Source of the DNA: an uncultured Blautia sp. | GTDB taxonomy: Bacteria > Bacillota > Clostridia > Lachnospirales > Lachnospiraceae | Reading direction: 5' to 3' | Length of the DNA stretch: 13,503 nt | Assembly: GCA_946538475.1 (NCBI GenBank) | Contig: CAMNGN010000041.1 | Coordinates: forward strand, 1 to 13,503 | Shown: in pieces, positions 1 to 5,775 of the stretch | Numbering within the stretch: the first letter of the stretch is position 1 | Layout of the letters: every line of letters starts with the position of its first letter | Notes under the pieces: generated by a model | Databases searched by the model: none | The model's input: only the letters and a program-made list of their open reading frames with translations | What the model was told of the DNA's origin: nothing | Position numbers and translations under genes: made by a program

Positions 1-17
1 GTAATTCTTTTTTTCAT
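1..17 (-). CDS. 5' end of a further gene of the iron-uptake operon (partial)
   Basis: Only the first five full codons are visible (M-K-K-R-I). A textbook ribosome site AGGAGGT (complement of 22-28) lies 4 bases before the ATG at 15-17, so a real gene start is well supported. The MKK start would suit a signal peptide of an exported protein. It follows the FTR1 permease gene after a gap of about 127 bases on the same strand. In known FTR1/P19 iron loci the neighbour is often a periplasmic or lipid-anchored iron-binding P19/Tp34-family protein or a DUF2318 membrane protein. Identity here is inference from context only, because nothing in five residues is diagnostic. Confidence 0.7.
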
Positions 18-91
18 AGCTACCTCCTGTGAAAATTGATGATTTGTATCTGTTTAATCATTTCGCAGACACATCTTTATGGTTTTACAGT

Positions 92-107
92 CTGCCCTTT
101 CGGGCAG
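92..107. other. Short G+C hairpin between FTR1 gene and next gene
   Basis: CTGCCC (92-97) and GGGCAG (102-107) form a perfect 6-bp stem with a TTTC loop in the 127-base gap after the FTR1 stop. No T-run follows it on the minus strand, so it is not a standard intrinsic terminator. It may protect or partly separate the messages of the two genes. The rest of the gap shows only the ribosome site of the next gene. Confidence 0.35.
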
Positions 108-144
108 GCGCAAAATCCTGTATTAAAGTGTTTACCGCGTGTTC

Positions 145-1638
145 TTACTGCTTCTTCTGAATCAGCTTATTCTCGACAAGGACCTCATCGATCACCTCGC
201 GGATGATGCCGCGGAGTCTTTCATCCTCCGCTTTCGCCTTCTCGGCTTCTTCGATCGCCAGTGCGGCTGCTCTCTCAGCTTCCGCTTTGGCATGGATCTC
301 CTGATTCTTTTTCGTCGTTCTCACAAAGATGATCACGGTGATGACAAGAAGGATCAGCTGCGGTACAAGGGTTTCAAGGCACGGATAGATTCCGAGGACT
401 TCCATGAAGTCGTTTGACGGTATCCACTGCAGCCAGTCGGGTGATGTCATCCCTATAACTTCACCTTCGATCAGTTCCTTGATACCTGCGCCCAGGAAAC
501 TGATGGACATGATGAACATCAGGATACTGGTTGCGGTAAAGAACGGCTTGATCGGGATACGGATACTCAGGAAGTGGATCGCCAGATAGACAAACACCAG
601 AACGATACAGCCGATGATGAATCCCATCCATACGCTGGAAATGTTGTCCCCCGCGAGCATCGGCTGGAAGAACAACACGACCTCGGCGCCTTCACGGAAC
701 ACTGCAAGGAATGCGGTGGCTGCCAGAGCAAACAGGCTGCCCGATTCCGAACCCTGCTCCGCTTTCGATTTAATGTATGCTGTCCAGGCATCCGTCTCGG
801 ATTTGGAAAGCATCCAGTTGCTGACATAATAAAGGACGACGACTGCAGTGAGTGCGGTAACACCCTCGATGATCTCCTGTGAAGCACTGTTTGCAAGTTT
901 CAGCTGATTGAGGAGCCATGCAAGAACAAAGCTGGCCAGGATACCGATGATCGATCCAAGGTAAACCGGGCGAACTTTTCTCTTGCGTTCCTTCTCATCG
1001 CCCTTGGCAGATTTAGCCAGATAGGCGATGATAGCGCCGACGATCAGAATCGCCTCGAAGCCCTCTCTCAGGATGATCGAGAAGCATGCGATGAATGTAG
1101 CGGTTGCCGCAGAAGCTCCTGCTCCCGTGCTGCCTGTAGATTCGGTCGATTCCCCTCCATCGTCTCCGCCTGAGGTACCATCCAGAATATTGGCGTCCTC
1201 GCGAAGCATTGATTTGAGCGTTTCCACTTCGGCATTGTAGTCATCGACGCTGCCGCCTTTTTTCGCCACAGCCTTGGCAGCAGAGAACTGAAGTTCCATC
1301 TGGGATTTACGCGAGCCCGAAATATAGCCCATGGCGATCCGCTCAAACCCTGTCGTCTCGTAGAAACCATAGTAAGCGTTGCTGACTGCCTTGTAAGCGG
1401 CGTCCGCATCCCCGGCCGCATAGGCTTCCTTGCCGTAGTCGAGCACCAGTTCCATCGCGTCTACTACGTCATTCCAGGTAGACGCCGGAGCACCTGTAGC
1501 TTTGTAATCCTCCCAGGTTGCCGCATACGGTGCATCTTCGGCGTAAACCGCGCCGGCCATCGTTCCCATGATGAGTGTCATCATGACAGCCAGGATCATA
1601 AACGCACGCTTTCTCAGCGATTTTTTTGAAAGTTTCAT
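145..1638 (-). CDS. FTR1-family iron permease with extracytoplasmic N-terminal domain
   Basis: A 497-residue membrane protein of the FTR1/EfeU iron permease family, which moves iron across the cytoplasmic membrane. It carries the two family motifs REGFE (residues 191-195) and REGAE (315-319), each inside a hydrophobic helix; these glutamates are the expected iron ligands. Residues 1-33 form a signal peptide (K/R-rich start, hydrophobic core, VYA end). Residues 34-150 form an exported domain, followed by a Gly/Ser/Thr-rich linker (155-176) and about seven membrane segments from 178 to 440. The C-terminal tail (443-497) is charged and helical, probably a cytoplasmic coiled coil. The ribosome site AAGGAAAGAG lies about 12 bases before the ATG, which is rather far. 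The gene is third in an operon after an FtsX-type permease and an ABC ATPase. The 104 bases that separate it from the ATPase gene hold no clear terminator. The family is secure; whether iron arrives as Fe2+ or Fe3+ cannot be told. Confidence 0.93.
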   Translation of the reverse strand: MKLSKKSLRKRAFMILAVMMTLIMGTMAGAVYAEDAPYAATWEDYKATGAPASTWNDVVDAMELVLDYGKEAYAAGDADAAYKAVSNAYYGFYETTGFERIAMGYISGSRKSQMELQFSAAKAVAKKGGSVDDYNAEVETLKSMLREDANILDGTSGGDDGGESTESTGSTGAGASAATATFIACFSIILREGFEAILIVGAIIAYLAKSAKGDEKERKRKVRPVYLGSIIGILASFVLAWLLNQLKLANSASQEIIEGVTALTAVVVLYYVSNWMLSKSETDAWTAYIKSKAEQGSESGSLFALAATAFLAVFREGAEVVLFFQPMLAGDNISSVWMGFIIGCIVLVFVYLAIHFLSIRIPIKPFFTATSILMFIMSISFLGAGIKELIEGEVIGMTSPDWLQWIPSNDFMEVLGIYPCLETLVPQLILLVITVIIFVRTTKKNQEIHAKAEAERAAALAIEEAEKAKAEDERLRGIIREVIDEVLVENKLIQKKQ

Positions 1639-1742
1639 TTGTTCGTCACTCTCTTTCCTTTAAGTCTAAGGTAAACAGCGATTTGTTTCACTGCTGTCCG
1701 GTAACCGATAACCCACTCAGTGATTCATAATCTTTCGACCGG

Positions 1743-2447
1743 TCAGATCTCATCCCGAACAGCCTCTATTTTTCCCGATCGCATGGTAAACCTGCGGTCG
1801 GCATACGCGAATGTATCGCGGTCATGGGTTACCAGAAACACAGCCTTGCCCTGCCGGGCCTGCTCTTTAAAGAGCTTCAGGACGATCCCGGTATTCTCAT
1901 CGTCCAGGTCGCCTGTCGGTTCGTCAGCCAGGATGACATCGGGGTTCATGATGAGCGCCCTCGCGATGGACATTCTTCTGAGCTCCCCGCCCGAAAGTTC
2001 CCTCGGCAGAACGTCCTTGAGATCTGCAATGCCCGTTTGTTCCATCAGCTCTTCGGCCTTCCGCTCCTTGTCTTCCGCACTGCTTTCATCCTTCTGTCTG
2101 TACAGGGTACAGGGAAGAAGAATGTTTTCTTTCACGGTGAGCGCCATGAGCGGCGTCTGTCCCTGCGGTACCAGTCCTATGTGCCGGTTTCGCAGTACAG
2201 AAAGCGGCTTGTCGTCAAGGCTGTACAGGTCGTGGTCTCCCAAAAGCACCTTCCCCTCGGTCGGCCGTAAAAGTCCGGCCAGCATATGAAGCAGTGTGCT
2301 TTTTCCGCTCCCCGATTCCCCCGACAGAACCGTCATGGTACCGGGCGGCAGTTCAAAATCGGTCTTTTCGACCGCGTAAAATACATTGGAATCTTTGCGC
2401 TTTCTGATAAACTGCCTGCAGATTCCTTCTCCTCTCAGCGTCAGCAT
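1743..2447 (-). CDS. ABC transporter ATPase (MacB/LolD type) of the iron-uptake operon
   Basis: A 234-residue ATP-binding subunit. Motifs in order: Walker A GESGSGKST (43-51), Q-loop around VPQG (93-96), signature LSGGE (151-155), Walker B VILADEP (171-177) and H-loop histidine 208 in VTHD. The length and the short-loop form fit the MacB/LolD/FtsE group, which works with FtsX-like permeases rather than with classical importers. Its ATG (2445-2447) lies 1 base past the permease stop TGA (2449-2451), with a GGGGAG ribosome site inside the end of the permease gene, so the two are translationally coupled and should form one complex. In FTR1/P19-type loci such pairs support iron uptake, perhaps by driving a periplasmic redox or ligand-exchange step; the substrate is not known from sequence. 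Confidence 0.92.
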   Translation of the reverse strand: MLTLRGEGICRQFIRKRKDSNVFYAVEKTDFELPPGTMTVLSGESGSGKSTLLHMLAGLLRPTEGKVLLGDHDLYSLDDKPLSVLRNRHIGLVPQGQTPLMALTVKENILLPCTLYRQKDESSAEDKERKAEELMEQTGIADLKDVLPRELSGGELRRMSIARALIMNPDVILADEPTGDLDDENTGIVLKLFKEQARQGKAVFLVTHDRDTFAYADRRFTMRSGKIEAVRDEI

Positions 2448-2448
2448 C

Positions 2449-3654
2449 TCAATTCTCCCCCCGCAGGATCAGTGCCGTGTCCATGCGGCTGATGCGCAGT
2501 GCGCAAACCGCGGATGAGACGGTACCCGCAATGATCGAAACAGCCGTCGCTGCTATCGCGAGGCCGGCCATACCCGCTGCTCCGGGCAGAAGAAACGGAA
2601 GCTTCAGGCTGCTCTCGATAAATCCGCTGAACAGCACTGTTGTCAGAAGGCCGAGCGCCGCACCGCATGCGCAGCCGATGATATTGACCAGAAACGTTTC
2701 CTTGAGGATCATCTTCACCACATATCCGCGGGAAGCTCCGATCGCTCTCAGTACGGCAAACTCTTTCTTTCTCTCGTTGGAGATCATCATGAACGCAAGG
2801 GCGAGGATGATCAGCGCCAGGATCCAGACCATGACGATCAGTCCGCTGACCACATCCGAAACGCCGGTCAGCTGTCTGGACACATCTTCGATCATGTTCT
2901 GTGTCTGCACCGCTTCGACCTTACGCACATGAATGTTGATGTCATTCAGGACTTCCTCGACCGAGTAGCCGTCCGCCACATTCACCAGGACACACGATAC
3001 AATGGCGTCCGGGTCAACATCCCCAAAATCGAATATTTTCTTCTCTTTTGCCGAAGAGATGAGGGTCTTTATCGTTTCTTCGTTTGCATAGACCGCTGTG
3101 TCCAGATACGTTCCTGTTTTTTCCAGTTTTGCGGCTACCTTACAGTCCGAACCGTAAAAGGTAAGCGTGTCTCCCGGAAAAGCGTTCAGGGAATTTCCCA
3201 CCAGGATCTCCATGTAGTCCAGATCTCCTTTGAAGGAAGACTGCACCCACGGCTGGATGGTAAAGTCCGTCTCCGGCTCGAAGCCGATGATCTGCACCGC
3301 GTAGGAGCAGCAGCTCGCGCTTGCCGTAGCCAGGAAGAACTGTTCCGAGATCTGCCCTACCCCATCCATGGCCGAAACCTTATCTGTCACCGAACGATCC
3401 ATGTAAAAGTATCCCGGATTTCCCTGCAGTACCATTCCCTTCAGGTCTGCCTTGGTCGAGGCCTGATAGGGGACCACCATAATGTCCGCGCCAAGCCTGG
3501 TTTCCAATGAGACCAGCCCGCCTCGCAGACCATTGATGATGAGTGATCCCGCGGTAACGGTAAAGCAAAGAACCAGAGACAATATAATCAGTGCCGCCGT
3601 CCTGCCCGGCTTTCTGCTTAAGTTCCTGACAGACGGATGAATCTTTATCGGCAT
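2449..3654 (-). CDS. FtsX/MacB-type ABC transporter permease of the iron-uptake operon
   Basis: A 401-residue membrane protein with the MacB/FtsX layout: one N-terminal membrane segment (about 19-43), a large extracytoplasmic domain (about 44-265) and three C-terminal segments (about 268-293, 321-345, 357-382). The loop after the second segment holds the family-typical stretch ERKKEFAVLRAIGASRG, which contacts the ATPase. The exported domain has an adjacent cysteine pair (SASCCSY, near 115) followed by IGFEPETDF. The ATG at 3652-3654 is chosen because GAGGTG (complement of 3661-3666) lies six bases upstream; a longer reading from GTG at 3663 would begin inside that ribosome site. It is the first gene of the operon and is coupled to the ATPase gene. 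Only one permease of this type is present, whereas some P19 loci have two. The exact role in iron handling is inferred from the neighbours. Confidence 0.9.
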   Translation of the reverse strand: MPIKIHPSVRNLSRKPGRTAALIILSLVLCFTVTAGSLIINGLRGGLVSLETRLGADIMVVPYQASTKADLKGMVLQGNPGYFYMDRSVTDKVSAMDGVGQISEQFFLATASASCCSYAVQIIGFEPETDFTIQPWVQSSFKGDLDYMEILVGNSLNAFPGDTLTFYGSDCKVAAKLEKTGTYLDTAVYANEETIKTLISSAKEKKIFDFGDVDPDAIVSCVLVNVADGYSVEEVLNDINIHVRKVEAVQTQNMIEDVSRQLTGVSDVVSGLIVMVWILALIILALAFMMISNERKKEFAVLRAIGASRGYVVKMILKETFLVNIIGCACGAALGLLTTVLFSGFIESSLKLPFLLPGAAGMAGLAIAATAVSIIAGTVSSAVCALRISRMDTALILRGEN

Positions 3655-3683
3655 CCATGTCACCTCTGATTTTTATTAGTCCT

Positions 3684-3703
3684 GTTAGTTCAGCCAAACT
3701 AAC
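3684..3703. promoter_or_regulatory. Candidate DtxR-like iron-repressor box ahead of the iron operon
   Basis: GTTAGTTCAGCCAAACTAAC is a perfect 7-bp dyad (GTTAGTT / AACTAAC) around a 6-base centre, 30 bases before the permease ATG. It resembles, without matching exactly, the DtxR/IdeR consensus TTAGGTTAGSCTAACCTAA. Directly upstream on the minus strand is a possible -10 element CATAAT (complement of 3716-3721), which would place the box over the transcript start, the usual place for such a repressor. No convincing -35 element accompanies it. The regulator assignment is inference. Confidence 0.45.
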
Positions 3704-3720
3704 TTCGTGGCTTCCATTAT

Positions 3721-3812
3721 GATACAACATCCGGTATCGGTTTAGTTTCACGTTATTGCTGTTGTATCCCCCGTTTTTTTTCACGTTATAGACTTTTTAT
3801 TTAGTTTGATAC
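3721..3812. promoter_or_regulatory. Complex divergent control region with dyads and repeated half-sites
   Basis: Between the iron operon and the AdaA-like gene lie several structured motifs. GATACAACA (3721-3729) and TGTTGTATC (3760-3768) form a perfect 9-bp inverted repeat with a 30-base interior. TTTCACGTTAT occurs twice in direct orientation (3746-3756, 3779-3789). TTAGTTT occurs at 3742-3748 and 3801-3807, matching the half-site of the iron box. A further GATAC lies at 3808-3812 and a GTATC at 3734-3738. A weak minus-strand promoter (TGTATC 3808-3813, 17-base spacer, TATAAC 3785-3790) is possible. The density of symmetric elements suggests more than one DNA-binding regulator. Confidence 0.4.
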
Positions 3813-3820
3813 ATTTAACA

Positions 3821-3849
3821 TTGCGTTCCGGATAAAGTTATGCTATTAT
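3821..3849 (+). promoter_or_regulatory. Sigma-A-type promoter of the AdaA-like gene
   Basis: TTGCGT (3821-3826) and TATTAT (3844-3849) are separated by exactly 17 bases, and TGC directly before the -10 gives an extended -10 element. The predicted transcript start near 3856 gives a leader of about 40 bases before the ATG at 3898. Confidence 0.55.
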
Positions 3850-3897
3850 AACTTATTAAATAAATTAGGATTGTCTAACTCCTTGGAAGGGAAACAG

Positions 3898-4458
3898 ATG
3901 ACAAAAGAGCAGTGGAAAGCAATTCAAAATAATGATAAGAATTATGACGGAAAGTTTTTCTATGCGTTAAAAACGACGAAAAATGTATGCAGGCCGTCCT
4001 GCCCGGCAAGGGCCTGCAATCCGAAGAACGTGCTGATCTTCAACACGTATGAAGAGGCTGCAGAGAGGGGCTTCCGTCCATGTCTGCGCTGCCGGCCCGA
4101 TCAGCCCGAGTGGCAGGGCGCCGGAGCGGAGCTTGCAGACGCGGCCAAAGCTTATATAGACAGTCATTATACCGGCAAGTTTTCGCTCAATGATATCGCC
4201 GGGTATCTCTATGTAAATGGGAGCTATCTGCTGAGGGTGTTCAAAGCAGCGACGGGGATGACGCTGCTGCAGTATCATAATTATGTGCGGTGTACCGAGG
4301 CCCAGAAGCTGCTGGAGGATCCGGAGCTTAGTATTTCCATTATTGCGTTTAGGGTGGGGTTCAGCTCCTCTTCTCACTTTACAAGGGTATTTAAGAATAT
4401 TGTGGGGATAACACCGTCGGCTTATAGGGAGGATTATATCGAAGAGCTGGTGCGCTAG
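3898..4458 (+). CDS. AdaA-like protein: Ada zinc-binding domain fused to AraC-type helix-turn-helix
   Basis: A 186-residue protein. Residues 6-68 form the Ada metal-binding domain: YDGKFFYALKTT, then four cysteines C31, C35, C62 and C65 in the CRPSC and CLRC contexts that correspond to C38, C42, C69 and C72 of E. coli Ada. In that family the first cysteine accepts methyl groups from DNA phosphotriesters and switches the protein into an activator. Residues about 78-185 are an AraC-type DNA-binding domain with the typical ending FSSSSHFTRVFKNIVGITPSAYR. There is no O6-methylguanine methyltransferase domain, so the layout is that of Bacillus subtilis AdaA. ATG 3898 is chosen for its GGAAGG site (3885-3890); an in-frame TTG at 3871 has poorer spacing. 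No AdaB-like partner lies nearby. It is transcribed away from the iron operon and ends at a bidirectional terminator. Confidence 0.9.
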   Translation: MTKEQWKAIQNNDKNYDGKFFYALKTTKNVCRPSCPARACNPKNVLIFNTYEEAAERGFRPCLRCRPDQPEWQGAGAELADAAKAYIDSHYTGKFSLNDIAGYLYVNGSYLLRVFKAATGMTLLQYHNYVRCTEAQKLLEDPELSISIIAFRVGFSSSSHFTRVFKNIVGITPSAYREDYIEELVR

Positions 4459-4462
4459 GCAC

Positions 4463-4548
4463 CACGAGGGAGCACCCTCGTGACTCCCCCTCGTCTTGGG
4501 GGCGGGGAGCCGCTCAGAGTTGCGAAGTCCGCTCGTCCCCGCCCCCAA
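4463..4548. repeat. G+C-rich nested inverted repeats after the AdaA-like gene
   Basis: Two perfect dyads lie in 86 bases. CACGAGGG (4463-4470) pairs with CCCTCGTG (4475-4482) around a 4-base loop. TTGGGGGCGGGGA (4496-4508) pairs with TCCCCGCCCCCAA (4536-4548) around a 27-base interior. The base composition is far richer in G+C than the flanking genes. No T-run follows either stem, so they are not standard terminators; the true terminator is further on. It looks like a small intergenic repeat element, but no second copy exists in this window. Confidence 0.55.
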
Positions 4549-4584
4549 ACCCCCACCCCTCCCGGGCACGCTTTTTTTACGCAC

Positions 4585-4615
4585 AAAAAATCCGGCTGGT
4601 CGCCGGATTTTTTTT
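4585..4615. terminator. Bidirectional intrinsic terminator between AdaA-like and GH5 genes
   Basis: AAAAAATCCGGC, a 5-base loop (4597-4601), then GCCGGATTTTTTTT form a stable stem with an A-run on one side and a T-run on the other. It can end transcription of the plus-strand AdaA-like gene and of the convergent minus-strand GH5 gene, whose stop is only a few bases away. Confidence 0.88.
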
Positions 4616-4622
4616 CTTTTAT

Positions 4623-5666
4623 TTATAGTATCTCTATAAATTGATCTCTTATGTCGTTGAATTTCTCTCCCACGAAGCCGAAGTCTTTTTCTTTGTAGTT
4701 CCACAGGGCTCGGCCGATTCCGTGTTTGGCCAGGGCGGTGTGGATGTCGCGCAGCCAACGAAGCGCGTCAGCGCTGTCAGCGCGGTCGATCACGCCATAT
4801 TCGCCGCAGTAAAGGGGAGCGTTGTCGACCTCCGCCTTCGCAAGCGCGGGGGCGAAGATCGTTTCGAACATATCCACTCCGTTCACGCCCAGCTTCTCTT
4901 TATCGACCGAGTCCACCAGATTTCCATAGAGGCCCAGCTTTTCCATGGCTGCCCTGTATTCTTCGGGAGTTCCGGGATAGCCGATGCGGAAATCGAGCGG
5001 CATCTCATCCATCCAGTATGCGCCTTGATGTGTAAACACCATGGGCTCGTAGCAGTGGAAGTTGTACACGATCTTATCGTCCATCGGCAGGTCCAGAAGC
5101 GGTACGCTGGTCACACTGTTGTAGCAGACGCCGCCGATCACCAGGTAAGCATCCGGTACGATCTGCCGCATCATCCGGATGTAGGACGAAGCGACCTTGT
5201 TCCAGGCATCGGCCACCTCCTGCAGCACCACTTCGTTGAGCGGCTCAAAGGCGATCTGATTCGTGTAGGCTGCGTAGTGATGCGCGATCCTGCTCCAAAG
5301 ACTTAAGAAACGCGCCTGGAGCTCCTCATCATAGAAGAACTTCTCCCTGTCTATCCACTTCTTGAGCGGATCGAAGGAATACCCGTAGCATTCATGCAGA
5401 TCGATCAGCAGCTTCAGTCCGTATTTTTCGCACCATTCTCTGCATCTGTCCAGATAATAGAACCCGTCTTCCTTCTCTGTCCCGTCCTCTTCCTCGAACA
5501 GTACATAGTCCACGGGAACTCTCACATGGTCAAAGCCAAGGGAGGCAATGTTACGGATATCATCTTCCGTGATAAATGTGTCAAAATGCGCTTTATCGTA
5601 CGCATCGAACTGGGAGATCCAGCCACCCAAATTTACACCCTTCAAAAAACCATCAAATTTTCTCAT
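4623..5666 (-). CDS. Glycoside hydrolase family 5-type glycosidase, cytoplasmic
   Basis: A 347-residue TIM-barrel glycosidase resembling family GH5 (cellulase fold). Landmarks: GVNLGGWIS at the N-terminus, the conserved arginine in HVRVPVDY (about residue 49), DLHECYG (histidine 91), the acid/base glutamate E145 in FEPLNEV, the FHCYEP histidine/tyrosine (204/206), the nucleophile E289 in YCGEYGV and tryptophan 322 in ALWNYKEKDFG. There is no signal peptide or binding module, so it probably acts inside the cell on imported short beta-linked glucans or glycosides; the substrate cannot be named. ATG at 5664-5666 is chosen because GGAAGGA (complement of 5671-5677) lies four bases before it; an upstream in-frame TTG at 5685-5687 lacks such a site. 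It follows the S15 peptidase gene on the same strand after about 109 bases and may be partly co-transcribed. Confidence 0.9.
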   Translation of the reverse strand: MRKFDGFLKGVNLGGWISQFDAYDKAHFDTFITEDDIRNIASLGFDHVRVPVDYVLFEEEDGTEKEDGFYYLDRCREWCEKYGLKLLIDLHECYGYSFDPLKKWIDREKFFYDEELQARFLSLWSRIAHHYAAYTNQIAFEPLNEVVLQEVADAWNKVASSYIRMMRQIVPDAYLVIGGVCYNSVTSVPLLDLPMDDKIVYNFHCYEPMVFTHQGAYWMDEMPLDFRIGYPGTPEEYRAAMEKLGLYGNLVDSVDKEKLGVNGVDMFETIFAPALAKAEVDNAPLYCGEYGVIDRADSADALRWLRDIHTALAKHGIGRALWNYKEKDFGFVGEKFNDIRDQFIEIL

Positions 5667-5736
5667 AAATTCCTTCCTTATAAACAATCCATGTCTTTTC
5701 TTTTTTATGTCCGATGGGTTACTTCACTTTAATGTA

Positions 5737-5765
5737 CCCGGCTGTCCGGGAAATGAACAGCCGGG
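5737..5765 (-). terminator. Strong hairpin after the S15 peptidase gene, weak terminator
   Basis: CCCGGCTGT (5737-5745) and ACAGCCGGG (5757-5765) form a 9-bp perfect stem with an 11-base loop, 10 bases past the peptidase stop. The minus strand continues with TACATTAAAG rather than a T-run, so it may only reduce read-through into the GH5 gene or stabilise the 3' end. Confidence 0.4.
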
Positions 5766-5775
5766 CAAAGCTCTG

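Noticed and set aside
1660..1677. Possible second DtxR/MntR-like site before the FTR1 gene (TTTAAGTCTAAGGTAAAC)
   Set aside because: Only the outer TTTA/TAAA ends are symmetric and no promoter accompanies it; it does not match the box at 3684-3703.
3967..4758. Minus-strand open frame of 263 codons opposite the AdaA-like gene
   Set aside because: It runs across the Ada zinc and AraC domains, the G+C-rich repeat and the terminator, and has no start signal.
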